Below are positions 1 to 12,585 of a stretch of 64,000 nt of DNA, in pieces; the stretch's first letter is position 1; the number at the start of each line of letters is the position of its first letter. Below the pieces are notes generated by a model. The model searched no databases, was not told the DNA's origin, and saw only the letters and a list, made by a program, of their open reading frames with translations. Location of the stretch: the NCBI GenBank assembly GCA_034231615.1, contig CM067317.1, forward strand, positions 18,611,129-18,675,128. The letters run 5' to 3'. The position numbers and the translations under genes were made by a program. The stretch comes from Meghimatium bilineatum (lineage: Eukaryota > Mollusca > Gastropoda > Stylommatophora > Philomycidae).

Positions 1-355
1 AATTTACTTGTATAATTTACTATAAAATCAATCAATTCTTAATTCCTCTACAAAGTTATTTTAAGTTATCTGAAGAAATTAATCAACAGGTTAACAATAA
101 ATACTCTAGATAAGCTATGGTCAGTATTTTTGGATCTACGGGCAGAATTGAGTCCTTTTTGGAAGATTTGGGCAAAAATATTTTTGTTTTACAAAGATAT
201 ATAGTCCCCCTAAAGCAGGGATGTCAGAACTTCATCATTAATACGTTTAGCCATATAAACATATCACTGACCATGAAAATTATGCTTTAGAAATTTAATA
301 TAATAAATTTTAGTCCGTTTGAAAATATAACATAGTTAACTCACAGATATACATT
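1..355. other. Unassigned AT-rich sequence
   Basis: No coding, RNA or repeat signal that I recognise. Confidence 0.5.
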
Positions 356-540
356 TTTTCTTCTTCTTCTTCGTCTTCTTCAGAGTTCATTCTCAAATTC
401 CCACTGTATCTCGCTTGTAGCAGGACAATTGTCCTGTTAGATTTCCAGCAGGATGTAGTCCAGAGAATGGAAATGCGTTGTGCAGCCGTTTTATTTCCGC
501 AATTGGCCCGACACGTCCATCTTCGTCGGGAGAGACTTCT
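356..540 (-). mobile_element. SINE-A copy, 3' half (GAA-tailed SINE)
   Basis: Reverse-strand copy of the ~280 bp SINE best seen at 28222-28502. It starts with the (TTC)n complement of the GAA-rich tail at 356-380. The reverse complements of the 'CATCCTGCT' and 'GCATTCCGTTCTC' blocks follow around 449-480. The 5' half fades out near 540. It is diverged by scattered substitutions. Confidence 0.65.
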
Positions 541-895
541 TCCACATGAACATAGGTTTCATGCTTTGTCATGTGCTCAACTACGAGTACTTCACCAGTC
601 TCTCAATGAAGACAAAACTCAAATCAAGAGGCACAGCCTGAACTAATTATATGATGTGGATAATATTATTATATTGACACAATCTCCTTAGTCTAGGTTT
701 TAGCTGGGCTTTGTAATAAGGAAAATTCATCACTGGCAATTAATCAAGAATACCAATGTCTGCCACATACGACAATTTGTTGTAGTAGAAATATATTATT
801 TACACAATGGAATGGAAAAAATATTACTAACAGATTGAAGACCAATATTAAGATATCAGCAAGCCCCCTCAGTAATATATTCCTGTCCACATCCA
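541..895. other. Unassigned sequence
   Basis: Nothing recognisable between the SINE relic and the MITE. Confidence 0.5.
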
Positions 896-1028
896 AATTC
901 ATCCTTCAAAAGAACTGATGACAATTGAATTCTCCATAATTTTCATTAGTTACAGTGTGTCTACTTTGTGTCGACAGCCTATGACAATCACGGAAAATGT
1001 CAAATAGTGCCACTTTAGAAGGATAATT
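896..1028. mobile_element. MITE-A copy 1 (long terminal inverted repeats)
   Basis: The left end ATCCTTCAAAAG and the right end CTTTAGAAGGAT are inverted complements. The subterminal blocks (TTTTCATTAG and CAATCACGGAAAATG) also mirror each other. Four similar copies occur in the window. At ~130 bp with no coding capacity it fits a non-autonomous DNA transposon whose mobilising transposase is unknown. Confidence 0.6.
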
Positions 1029-1134
1029 CCAGATGGCTACCATGAAAACAGTTTTACAGATTCATCAGACTATAGTTTGGGTGTACACTACCAGCTACAT
1101 ATAGAAATAAAATTATTGTAAGGTCGGTAAACCA

Positions 1135-1661
1135 GACAAAGAATGAAGCACAGAGATAGAATGTAGCACGGTGATAGAAGGTAGCACAGGGATACAAGGT
1201 AGCACAGAGACATAATGTAGCACAGAGACAGAATGTCGTAACACGGAGATAGAAGGAAGAACAGAGATAGAATCTACCACAGAGATCGAATGTAGCACGG
1301 AGATAGAATGTAGCATAGAGGTAGAATATAGCACATAGATAGCAGGTATCAGCGACATAACATGTATCACAGAGATACACTGTAGCACAGGGATGTAATG
1401 TAGCACAAACACAAAATGTAGCACAGAGATAGATTGTAGCACAAAGATATAATGTATCACGAAAATAAGATAGAATGAAGCACGGAGATAGAATTTAGCA
1501 AGAAGATATAGCTGTTGCACAGAGATATTATTTAGCACACAGTTAGTATGTAGTACAGAGATTGAATGCAGCACAGGAGTAGAATGTAGCACATAGAGCG
1601 AATGTAGCACAGATATATAATGTAGCACATAGATATAAGGTAGCACAGATATAGAATGAAA
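1135..1661. repeat. 18-bp minisatellite, left part
   Basis: Imperfect tandem copies of an 18-bp unit close to TAGCACAGAGATAGAATG, with many substitutions and small indels. The array is continued at 3017-3320 on the far side of a retroposon. The open reading frames across it are repeat artefacts. Confidence 0.9.
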
Positions 1662-3016
1662 AACCCAGAGATTGTTTGTTTGTTTTTCGTTCGCTCCATT
1701 GTAACCATCACGGATATCCGTGCGATTTCCGCCGGGAGCGTGATTACGTTGTGCCACCGTTATGCGCCTTGTAGGCCTAGCACATCCGATTTCGGCATGC
1801 CTTGACAATTCGGGTGGGCTACCCTTAGCCTGTGACAGCCTCTATATCTGTCTCCAGGCACGCGTAGTGGAGACTCTTCGCCCAGACTATTTTCTTGCTC
1901 TTAGTCTGACTCAAACGAGGTGTTCCACTGTCTATGAACTTGTCTCGTGTAATTGGACGTGCTGTGCCTGTGCCCATTGGGTACTGAACCGTTTCTCATC
2001 CGTGAGCCTGGTTCCTTAAGGGGAAGAACTCAACAGAGGAGTTGGACCCTGGCTCTTTCGCCCTCTTAGCCGAGGTGTCATTCACCGACATCGTGTACCC
2101 CTTGTCCAAGTTCGAGTCTCACACCACGCGTTTGAGAGCAAGGCGTTCTCGAGCTGAGCGTCCTTGTCCCAATAGCGCCTGAGCCCATCAGGTACTGAAC
2201 CCTTTCTCTCTTCAAGTGTATTTCCGGTGTAGGAAAACCTGACAGTAGAGTTGGGCCAGGGCTAAATCGTTGTCCCTTTTGTGCCTGAGCGAATCGAGTA
2301 CAGAACCCTTTCTCTCTGCAAGTTACTTCCGGTATAGGAAACCTTGACAGTAGAGTTGGGCCAGGACTGCCATCGTTGTCCCTTTCTTGCCTACACCCAT
2401 CGGGTACAGAACCCTTTCTCTTTGCAAGCATATTTCCGGTTTAGGAAGGCTCGACATTAGAGTTGGGTTAGGTCTTTTGCTTTACCAAACGCCGATGTAT
2501 GGTTCTGGGTCTCTGCCTGTTAGGAACTCTGGTAACTAGAAGCCCGTCTCGAGCTGACGGAGCTTGTAGTTCCCTTTCCTAGGGACTTTTCACTTTCTAT
2601 TTGCAGTTCGCGCTGCCCTCTAGCGCTGTTCTGCCCTTTCATTGTTTCATTGTACTCTGTGTGAAACATATTTGTCTCTCGCCATGCATTTACCTTTACG
2701 TGCATTTTACATTGGCCGCCCCTCCAATGTTCGGACTGGACTGACTAGCTTCACTGTATGTCGACAGTGTTGCTATATGTGATGATGCTGGTGGTGTCGG
2801 AGATATTGTCTGTCTCTTGTGCAGTCAAATCTCTTTCCATCTGCTACCTCCACATTCTCGGACACGATCCCCAAATGATTTGGCCAGAATCAGCACGAGC
2901 TGCTGTATTTCTGTTTCCAGGGTGCACCACGTGGAGGTACATTTGGGATCTTGGTTATCTGCTAACCCTGGGTCCGCCTAGAGCAATGCGTTCCCTTTGC
3001 ACCCCAACCCAGAGAT
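1662..3016 (-). mobile_element. 1.33 kb (AAAC)-tailed retroposon, copy 1, with TSDs
   Basis: The element proper is 1673-3005 and is flanked by identical 11-bp target-site duplications, AACCCAGAGAT at 1662-1672 and 3006-3016. Read on the minus strand it begins GGGGTGCAAAGG and ends in GCGAACG followed by an AAAC-type tail (the TGTTTGTTTG run at 1673). An A-rich tail and variable TSDs mean LINE-type target-primed insertion. It has no convincing protein, so it is non-autonomous or badly decayed. Inside it, at about 2170-2470, are three tandem ~105-115 bp units sharing GTACAGAACCCTTTCTCT and AGAGTTGGGCCAGG, plus a diverged unit at 1970-2090. It inserted into the 18-bp array. Confidence 0.85.
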
Positions 3017-3320
3017 ATAATGTAACACAGAGAAAGAATGTAGCACAGAGACAGAATATATCACGGAGATAGAAGGTAGCACAAAGACAGAATGTAGCGC
3101 GCAAATGGAATGTAGCATGGAGATAGAATTTAGCACAGAGGTATAATTTAGCACAACAATAGAAGGTAGCACACGGAGAAGGTAGCAGAGAGACATAATG
3201 TAGACAGATATAGACGGTAGCACAGAGATACAACGTAGCACAGAGATAGAATGTAGCACAAACATAGAACGTAACAGACATAGAATGTAGCACATATATA
3301 TAATATAGCGCAGAGATCAA
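3017..3320. repeat. 18-bp minisatellite, right part
   Basis: Continuation of the array at 1135-1661, with the same TAGCACAGAGATAGAATG-like unit. The overlapping minus-strand open frames are periodic and not genes. Confidence 0.9.
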
Positions 3321-4669
3321 GGAAAAGATCACTTCTTTCTACCAATCTTTTTGTCTTGATTGTATACTTCGTGTGTATATTGTGGGAAAAGTGGGAAAAC
3401 GATAATTTATAGACGCAATTCTGACAGAAATATTGGCAAGACAATCAGAAGCAGACATATAATGTAATAAATAATGTCTTGATGAAAGTGTTGACAGCAT
3501 AAATATTAAACTTCAACTTAACCACATGCTTAAAGAATTATCCTTACAAAACTTATTTTAGACATAAAGATTCTGCAGTCTCTATTAAAAGTTGCAGAAT
3601 ATGAAAAGAGATAGTTAATTATACATTACCTTAAAAAGAAATATAATTAGATTATGTCTCTCATTGCATTGTTACGTTGCCCAGACATCTAAACAGATAC
3701 CCACGTGTCTCATAGATGAATTATGTGGGCGAAGTCAAAACAAAACACAAATAACTAGATTTGCGTAGAAGTCTAATCGTAAGTAATGATGAAGTACCAG
3801 GACCAGAGTTATGTTGTTGTTAAATAAAAAAAGAAGGTCCACTTCTGGTTTGTATTGCACTTCATGGCATCAGTTTTATCACATCTGCGCCATCTTGCCT
3901 TTTGAACACTGCAGGATTTTCTATTATCGTTCTGATCAATATAAATTTCGATTATCGTAAACTTCTACTGTATAATACATTGTGCAACATCCTCTAACTC
4001 TTCGGGACATTCTCCATACACAGTGCTGAGTACTAGACTGCTGTATTTCGCTTGACTTGAGTACTGTAATGACCTCCAGATTACAGTTCTGTTAATAGGC
4101 CAGGAAGCCCGACTGGAAGTGACACTGAAACGTGAAATCAGAATCTAGGGTACTTAGTGAGGATGAAAATTCCCGGGAGTGCGGTTGAAAGGTTGACACA
4201 AAAATGGTGAGCGAACAAAATTAGCAATTGTACATGCTATGTTGTTGCAATCCTGTTGTGGTTCTCTCTATTTTCCTGCAGTAACTTTTCGTTTCCTCAC
4301 TCTGTGATTTTCATACTTTCCAGTAACTTGTGACATATATTTATAGAGATGTTTGCGTTAAAAATAATGAGACTACCTTAACATGACCATTTGATTTGAA
4401 ATTTGAAATACAATCAATTCTGTATGTGTCTCGATTTGAACACTGCGCACGATTTTATCGTAAAATTGAGTCAAATGAGTCGATGTAGATCATTGGAAGA
4501 TTTGTGTCCCTTTTGTTTGCAGAGGCGGTGTGACATCTAAGTAAAAGTTAATATTGATGGAAAATGATTTTTGAAAATTCAATTGGTAACACTTGAGAAT
4601 ATTGCTGTGAAAGTTGATAAATATTTCTGTCGGTAGACTAAATGTGGACTTCTATTGATAATCCGAGAA
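3321..4669. other. Unassigned AT-rich sequence
   Basis: No coding frame of note and no repeat family that I recognise. It may include the decayed 5' part of the following transposon. Confidence 0.45.
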
Positions 4670-5855
4670 ATAGAGTATTGGACATTTTTTGAATTTAAAT
4701 AAACGCTCATTGAATAGATGGATCAAAGATAGTGAGGCCATATGTTTAAGTGAAGGAAGAACGGCAATAAGAACGAGCACTATTTTAGATAATTTTTACA
4801 AAGATCTTATTAAAAGAGTCATTTGCAGAATGTTTGATTAGAAAGTGAATGTTACATTAAAAAACTGAAGTTGCGGCTCAAAAAAGGTAATGTCATTAAT
4901 GTATCAAATATCACACTGTAGAGAACTGTAAAAAGTGCAGGATTAACTTTCCGAAAACATATAAGAGGAAGACACATGATTTGTGAACAACCACGTATCG
5001 TAGTCCTTAGAAGCAAGTATTTACGTGAAGTCAGACAAATACGTGCAGATGGCTATGATATTGCGTATTTGGATGAATCATGGATCAACGCACACCATTC
5101 AAATAAAAGCATCTGGTAGCGCTCTGATGAAACAATCAAGAGATATGTGCCTAGCCTCAAAGGGCAGCGTTTGATAATTGCACACACTGGTAGCAGAAGC
5201 AATGGTTTATTAACAAATGAGGAAGTCGTTTTTACTTCCATGTCAACCGACAATAGGGATTACAACACATAAATGAATGGCCTTATATTCCGAAATTGGA
5301 TTGAGAAAACTGTTTTTCCTGTATTAGATAGACAGTCTTGTCTCGTAATGGATAATGCATCTTATAACGCCGTGTCACATGGGGATAAAGTATCATCATC
5401 TTCCAGTACTGAAGACACAATTAAAACGTGGTTCACAAAATAAAATATACCATAAAATGAAATGTCTCTGACATCAGAGTTGATTCACTTGCTAAGCAGA
5501 CACAGAGGGAACAGACATTTCATGTCGATGAGCCAGTACATGAAAATGGTCACATGTGATTAAGATTGCCACCATATCACTTCCATTTAAACCAAATAGA
5601 ACTTATTTGGGCAAAAATCAAAAGTCAGGCCGGTGATGAAAATCAAAACTTAAGTTATGCAACGTTGAAGAACATGCACATGCTACAATGTCAAATACGA
5701 ACCCAGATTATTGGACCAAATTTGAAGAAAAAGTTTTTTTTTAAAGAAGAAGGGAAGTATTTGAAAAATTATGGCTTGTTGTTTACTCAACCAAAAATAA
5801 CAATAGATATTTCACTGTCCCAAGAGTCTGAAAGTAAATTTGACACAACTTGATA
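4670..5855 (+). pseudogene. Degenerate DDE-superfamily transposase
   Basis: Broken reading frames carry the landmarks of an IS630/Tc1/mariner-superfamily transposase. There is a YLDESWINAHHS-like first catalytic Asp-Glu region (about 5067-5103), then a VMDNASYN second-Asp block (about 5345-5370), then LPPYHFHLNQIELIWAKIK in the 5566-5853 frame. The last carries the 'LPPYxxxLNPIELIW' hallmark, with the final E as the third acidic residue. Stops and frameshifts separate the blocks, so it cannot make a working enzyme. The terminal inverted repeats were not delimited. Confidence 0.75.
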
Positions 5856-6379
5856 TTACCTGTGATACTACATGCAGCGAACACTGGACATCGTGATAAT
5901 ACTTGCATGGAACTATGGATATTGTGATACTACTTGAAGAGAACTCTGAAAACAGTGATAATAGGTATTATGTATGTTGGTTATCCTCTATTCGCACACC
6001 GGACAGGTCCATTGGGGCTCATATCTCCGCTTCAGTAAATCTCTCAGGGATCATCGTCAGATGGTTTCTTCTCTATGGTGGTTCAATGCTTTATTTTGAA
6101 TATTTTCTCGGTGATCTCTATGGGCCACCACTATCCTCATTTCAAATTCCCGCATTCTCAATATTTACTCATTTTAATTTATCTCAAATATATCTGATCG
6201 TGCAGACTCACAATGAGCAATGAGTATGACTGCACGGTCCATAGGCTGACCATCTGTTACGATAATGAAGCTAGCTAATTGTTCGGACCGTTCGTTTCCC
6301 TAGCACCTGCGTGCCTGGGGACAACGATAAACGTGATTTTTCACAGTGAGGTCCGCATTTTAGCTCTCTTTTACGTGCA
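5856..6379. other. Unassigned sequence
   Basis: Contains a 106-codon open frame (5903-6223) without recognisable similarity. I do not call it a gene. Confidence 0.45.
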
Positions 6380-6841
6380 TGTTGAGTCATGATCTAGTAA
6401 TATCGCGTACTGTGATGTTGAGTCATGATCTAGTACTATCGCGTACTGTGATGTTGAGTCATGATCTAGTACTATCGCGTACTGTGATGTTGAGTCATGA
6501 TCTAGTACTATCGCGTACTGTGACGCTGAGTCATGATTTAGTAGTATATGTACTGTGATGTTGAGTCATGATCTAGTACTATCTCGTACTGTGATGTTGA
6601 GTCATGATCTAGTACTATCGCGTACTGTGATGTTGAGTCATGATTTAGTAATATCGCGTACTGTGATGTTGAGTCATGATCTAGTACTATCGCGTACTGT
6701 GATGTTGAGTCATGATTTAGTAGTATATGTACTGTGATGTTGAGTAGTATATGTACTGTGATGTTGAGTCATGATTTAGTAGTATATGTACTGTGATGTT
6801 GAGTCATGATCTAGTAATATCGCGTACTGTGACGCTGAGTG
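6380..6841. repeat. 36-bp tandem array with dyad in each unit
   Basis: About thirteen copies of a 36-bp unit. Each has TGAGTCATGA, then CTAGTACTATCGCGTACT. AGTAC and GTACT flank the centre as an inverted repeat. Some units are shortened (TAGTATATGTACT). TGAGTCA matches the AP-1/TRE core. Confidence 0.95.
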
Positions 6842-7788
6842 ACACTGTGACAGTCGCGTATTTCACGATTAAAATAAAAGCTTTTTGTTATCAGCGTGCA
6901 GAATTGTTTAGGAACATAACGTGCTATGCCACTGCATTGGTAAATATGTCAAACTGAAAAACATCGTGAGGATAACTGGTTTTCTGAATCATATATTCAC
7001 TCAGAGATCCTTAAATCATGTTTCAACTTATGAGGTCACGAATAGCACGATCCATCTATGCTTTGCCACCACAGCCACTCAAATAAAATACAAAGGCACC
7101 ACCGTACGGATCATATTGCCTGATCCATGTCAAGCTTGCTTAGATCCAAGTGAAAAGAGAAAATGTGTAGTTTTTGTTGGAAATTCCATTATAGATGGAT
7201 TATGGGTCAGAAAACGTCTCGTCTAGGTTTGTAACGATCCGTGTTTAAGACGGGTTTGTTTTTCTTTCCCAATATTTACCAAATGAACAGCATAATAAAG
7301 TTAGCATAAACAAATTGTATACACAATTATTCTCTGTATGTCTTTCCTTGAAATTGCCTATTCATAATTAATATTCACAATACTTCTACTAGACCTATTA
7401 AAATAAAATATTAATGGTAATACTACTTTCCTCCACCTTAGTATGGACAACTATCAACATTTTTAGACTCCTTTCTCTCCTAATTATTGACGTAAATTAT
7501 GGACAGACCAAAAGTTTAGTATTATTGCATTTTCTCGTGACCCTCGTCAAGAGAAGACTAACGAGCAGAATCAAAACAAAGCGCTTTTACCGTCATAGTT
7601 TACTCATTGTTTAAGACTATGTCCATTTCGTTCACCTGTGATATTAGTTTGACCTAAGACTAACGAAAAACACTACAGTATACCAGAGGTCGTGGTACCT
7701 GGATTACCAGACCGCGGTCTCCACTATTTTCTATGGTTGTAAAACTCTGATGTAACAAAATTTGACAGACGTTTCCTGTTGAAGGCAG
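6842..7788. other. Unassigned AT-rich sequence
   Basis: Open frames at 6921-7226 and 7414-7614 show no recognisable domains. No repeats are visible. Confidence 0.45.
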
Positions 7789-8166
7789 TTTACCTCCCCA
7801 TATGTTTACATCCCCATATGTTTACATCCCAATATGTTTACCTCCTCATAGGTTTACCTCTCTATATATTTACATACCCATATGTTTACATCCCCACATG
7901 CTTACCTCCCAATATGTTATCTCCTCCATATGTTTACCTCCACATATGCTTACCTCCCTATAAGTTACATCCCCATATGTTTACCTCCCCGTATGTTTAC
8001 CTCCCGTATGTTTACCTCCTATATGTTACCTCCCTATATGTTTACCTCCCCATATGTTTACCTCCCCGTATGTTTACCTCCACACATGTTTACCTCCCTA
8101 TATGTTTACCTCCCCATATGTTTACCTCCCCATATGTTTACCTCCCTATATGTTACCTCCCTATAT
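7789..8166. repeat. 15-bp tandem array
   Basis: About 25 copies of a 15-bp unit close to CATATGTTTACCTCC, some a base shorter. Because 15 is divisible by three, it yields long spurious frames rich in MFTSPYVYLP-like repeats. Confidence 0.95.
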
Positions 8167-8885
8167 GAAGTACATTTTACTTAACCAAGAGTACGTCAAT
8201 GATGAAAATTGTCACATATGAAGGCGTGTTTTGATTCTGCATGTTGTCTTCTAAAGCCGACAGTCACGTATTTTATATAGCAGACGTTAACATAAAACCC
8301 GGTTGTTCCACATGTAACAGGTCCGGATACCATACATGACACCGCTGAAAATCGAATGTCGTCTGCTGGTGAGATATATGGCTGGTAAGATTTAAAGGTT
8401 CCCCCTGACATAATTGGGTATTGTATCGCAGCTACAACTGTAAAGTGGCTGATGCTACGCCACTGATTACATGTTCACACACATTCTCTCTCAGAAGCCG
8501 AACTAGACTGATATAGCAGAGAATATGGCATCACAATTACGCAATCATCCTGTTAGTGATAATGAGCTATATTCTCATGGATTTACTGGTCATTGAGAGT
8601 ATCAAGACTAAATATGCTGGAAGGTCGTGATGGATGAACTGCGACCTTCATTATATTTTATGCTCACACGCTTTGATATAACTGAGGTTAAGTAGATATA
8701 TGTTTACGGAAAGAATTATAATAATACAGAATAAAAATGAAATAAAATTTACAAAGATGTATAAATCTAACTGTAATATAAACACAATATACAAGGACAT
8801 CTTCCACGTTCCTGTCAACATACCTTGAAGAAAAAATTTACTTTACATTGCACTACCACTGTTCCCTGTTGTTAATTATTTACAA
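8167..8885. other. Unassigned sequence
   Basis: Nothing I recognise in either strand. Confidence 0.45.
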
Positions 8886-8896
8886 CGATAATAATA

Positions 8897-8947
<51 letters not shown>

Positions 8948-8982
8948 GTAATAATAACAATGATAATAATAATAATAATAAG
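8886..8982. repeat. (TAA)n microsatellite
   Basis: Near-perfect AAT trinucleotide run with a few TAG and CAA interruptions. Confidence 0.97.
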
Positions 8983-9265
8983 ATGTAACTTGTCAGGATT
9001 GTAGAGGTGTAATATTGGAAAAATCAGAATAAAAAGTAATCCACATTCTTTTATCTTCAGCATTCAATGAGTGTAGAAAAATTGTGCCTTGACCATTTCT
9101 TAGTGTTTTCAGTCCAGGATTTTCTTTATCTGCCTCTTCTCCTTCCACAAGCAAGCGGTTGTTTCTTGCAAAAATAGTTTTAGAAAGCGTGTCATGTCTC
9201 CATACGTGACGGAAAATCGATAATAGATCACTTCGTAAAACTGAAATCCAACAGGCACAAATTTG

Positions 9266-9456
9266 AACTGGGTAATAAAGTTTTTGTAATCACTGAAAAC
9301 AATCATAATAACACACACAAATCGAAGTTTCGACCAAAAGGCCTTTTCTAAGACTACATACACAACAGAAAGCGACAAGCAAGAACGGCACTATGGCCAT
9401 CGATTTGTGTGTTATTATGTGTGTTTCAGTGATTGACAAAACTTCATTACCCAGTT
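9266..9456. repeat. Large inverted repeat with hairpin motif
   Basis: A left arm (9266-9325) and a right arm (9400-9456) are reverse complements over almost 60 bp and surround a ~74 bp spacer. The spacer begins with AGTTTCGACCAAAAGGCC. Both arms match the terminal motif seen at 16886, 37070 and elsewhere. It is probably two copies of a retroelement end arranged head to head. Confidence 0.8.
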
Positions 9457-11149
9457 CCAGGCTTCTCTTTACATGTCCAAAGCAATCAAGTTTACTCCTT
9501 TTCACAACTGCCACAAGTGGTTTTTGATAACCTGCAAGTTTGTTTATTTGCTGCCGGACGAATCTATTTGTCGCACTTCCTTATAACTAAGTTTTAAGAC
9601 ACGTCTGCAGCTCTTATTCTAAGTCGATCATTAAAAGATTGTGTCAGTATATGTATATGTTTATTTTGGAATAATTCTTTCTGAAACAACGTGATGTGTG
9701 ATGGTATTGTAATTTGAATTACATTATCAGTATTTAATAGATGGTTGTACTTTGGAAATGTTGTTGAAATAGGAACAAATACGGTAAGTATGAAGCGTGT
9801 TTCCTAATGACTAGGACGCCTGTTTCAGAACCATTACAGATATCGAGTTCCCTTCACAGTTAACATTGGCTTTGTATCTTTCAGGCGTAAAGTTAAAATT
9901 AAAATTATATTAGTACACGACGTGTCGACTGTTTTATCAATGTTGACATTAGTTCTACTGCCTCCATGCAGCGCCGGATTTAGACTTGATAAGGCCCTAT
10001 GATTTCCGGACGTGCGGTATTGGGACAAATAATGCTGCGATATATTTAAGTATATGTGACAATTGCTCAGGAAAGTGGGGGGGGGGGGGGCTCTAAGTTA
10101 TAGCTTGTGTAGCTTATACGTAAATCCTACACTGCCTCAATGCACTGCGTAATAAATGCAGAATTGAAAAACAAACTAACATTATTAATTTGACTCACAT
10201 GTGTAAGTCGCTAGTGCATTCCATATAAGTAGAAATCTTTTATCTAATTTCATTGATGTCTATGTGGAAACATGCAATTTCGTGTTGCAGAATGTATTTT
10301 TATTGTCATTAAATTTAGTGTTTTATAAATATATCATAAACTATGTTGACAGCTCATATGCAAGACAAATATTTTAGATTATATTTAGATGTAGGGCTAA
10401 GAAAAATTTAGATATGCTATGCTTATTTAGATGCTTTTTTGATAGCATTGAAATTTGAGTAGACAACCATATGATCCTTTTGAATATCTTTTATTTATCC
10501 AAAACTAAGTCTTGAGTGTGCTAGAAGACGGTTATGGGAGAAAAAAGCGTTGATTATATTTCTCTTCTATAGTCACAAGAATAGTCACAAGTAGTATATG
10601 ATTCAACGAAACAATTAAATACAACATTTTTAGTGCAGCTCTTGTAGACTAAATCATTCCTAGAAAATAATAACAGGCGAAAGAATAAGATTACATGCAA
10701 TAGTCTTAGAAAACAATATAAGTGAACCACTGATGCATAACCCTCTGCGATATTAGACCTAATGGCTAATGCGAAATTACGTCTTAGTAATAAATCATTT
10801 TTATAATCCTGTATTTTCATTGATCACTATGATATACACTATGTATGACAGTCAATACAAATCAAGGAAATATCTTTAGTTATAAGCCCATAACCCGTCA
10901 TGGTTTAGGGGACCACATTTGATGCATCAGCAAAGCCCTCCATAGATTACTATCGTTGGTGATGTGAATGAGAGGCGAAAAAACCCAACCTGTTCCGTCC
11001 TTGATGTTTCTTTTGTCCATGATTTTATTATACCTCCTTTGCTTCTCAGACCTCGATTGTTCCTCGTAGTATCATTTTTCACGAGGATTTATGTCGGTGT
11101 GAATGTCCAAACCATACATGTTTTTGTAGCCTATTAGTGAAGGTTTTGT
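9457..11149. other. Unassigned AT-rich sequence with a poly-G run
   Basis: Apart from a short poly-G tract at about 10076-10090, no repeat or coding signal is seen. Small open frames have no recognisable content. Confidence 0.45.
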
Positions 11150-12110
11150 GGGCTGAATTAGTAAATTACTCTTTGACTATTCCTTTTGGAAGGCCGCAAT
11201 TTATTACCTAGTCTATTTAATATTTACACAAAGAACATCTTTAAAAATATAGAAGAAATATCAGGACTCAAGATCAATGGGGAAATAATAAACATCCTGA
11301 GATTTGCAGATGACACTGTTCTTTTAGCAGAAAGTGAACATGAACTACACAGACTAATATATCAAGTCAGTAAATCAAGTAATGAATATGGACTGGATAT
11401 AAATATGTTTTTTAAACCATGATAATCAGCAAGGACACAGAAGAACAAGAGCTAAACATAAACATACATGAAGAGAAACAACACGTAAAACATTATCAAT
11501 ATCTTGGAGACATATTAAGAAATGATGGCAGTTGTGAAACAGAAGTTAAAAGGAGAATAGAAATGGCCTAAAGTACCTCCAATGACATGAGAAAAATAGA
11601 AACATCTAAACAAATTACAAACAAGTAACCAATGTGAAGTATAAAATGCTACATCTATTCTATATTAATGTATGGATCAGAAACTTGAACACTAAATAAA
11701 CAATTAGAAGACGGAATTGATGCATTTGAGATGTGAGTATATAGGAGAATAGGGAGAACATCATGGAAAGAGAAGAAAACACATAAAGAGGTGCTAAAAC
11801 ACTCAATATGAAGAAAGAATTACTAAGAGAAATAAAGATCAGGTAAATTAAATAAATAAAAAATATTTTGGACACACTAAAAGACATGACACCTTATTGA
11901 AAACCTTACTTGAGGGTAAAGTCAAAGGGAAGCGAACAAGAGATAGGCAGAGATACAAGTGGGAGAGTAACCTCACAAGATGGACAGGTTACATTCTAGC
12001 AGAGTGTACCAGCAAAAGAAAAGACAGGGGATGTTGGAGATCTGTTGTAGCCAACCTTCCTTGCAGAGACAACACTTGATTACCTTGATGATGTGGAAAG
12101 TAATTACTTA
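11150..12110 (+). pseudogene. LINE relic: reverse transcriptase palm to C-terminus
   Basis: The 11186-11422 frame shows the RT palm, with LPSLFNIYTKNIF and then RFADDTVLLAESE, which holds an intact FADD catalytic box. After a frameshift the C-terminal region follows in pieces: HYQYLGDILRNDG (about 11490-11530), then MYGSET, then RRIGRTSWKEK, then a basic segment near 11930-12060. Several stops make it dead. The order fits the endonuclease/RT type of LINE that lacks RNase H. Confidence 0.85.
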
Positions 12111-12585
12111 CAATATGGGAATATTCAACTGAATAATTCAAAGGGCGGGATATCCCGTTAGCCAATAGGTCTTTTGTTGTAGACATTTGAGTGATGACAT
12201 GTCTAACCAGTAATTTCTGTTCCTCTTAAGCCCTGCACAGTCAGGGGCTAAAGAGTTATATGAAGACGGCTTATTTGTGCACTTCATAGTTTGCTTTTGT
12301 TGACTTCTATTTCTGTAATCCATCATTTGCATGGTCTACCCATGCTTTTGTATCCATCGTGCCTGTATAGCAATGTTTTATTGAGGACTAACTAGCTGAT
12401 GGTAGTGTGCAAGCATGTAGAAATCACTTAATGTGCTGTACTCTGATGTAATACAAGATCGACATTGTGCTTGTTAAACTTACGTAAAACACAGGTTTAT
12501 ATATCGCTTCAATGAGACACGACATACTATAACTAAAACTAGTAGGTAATGATGCGCACACAAGAAATCATATAAATTACAATAC
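12111..12585. other. Unassigned sequence
   Basis: Nothing recognisable. Confidence 0.45.

Noticed and set aside
6380-8166. Regularly spaced palindromic repeats resembling a CRISPR array
   Set aside because: Units are contiguous with no unique spacers and no cas genes; the genome is eukaryotic.
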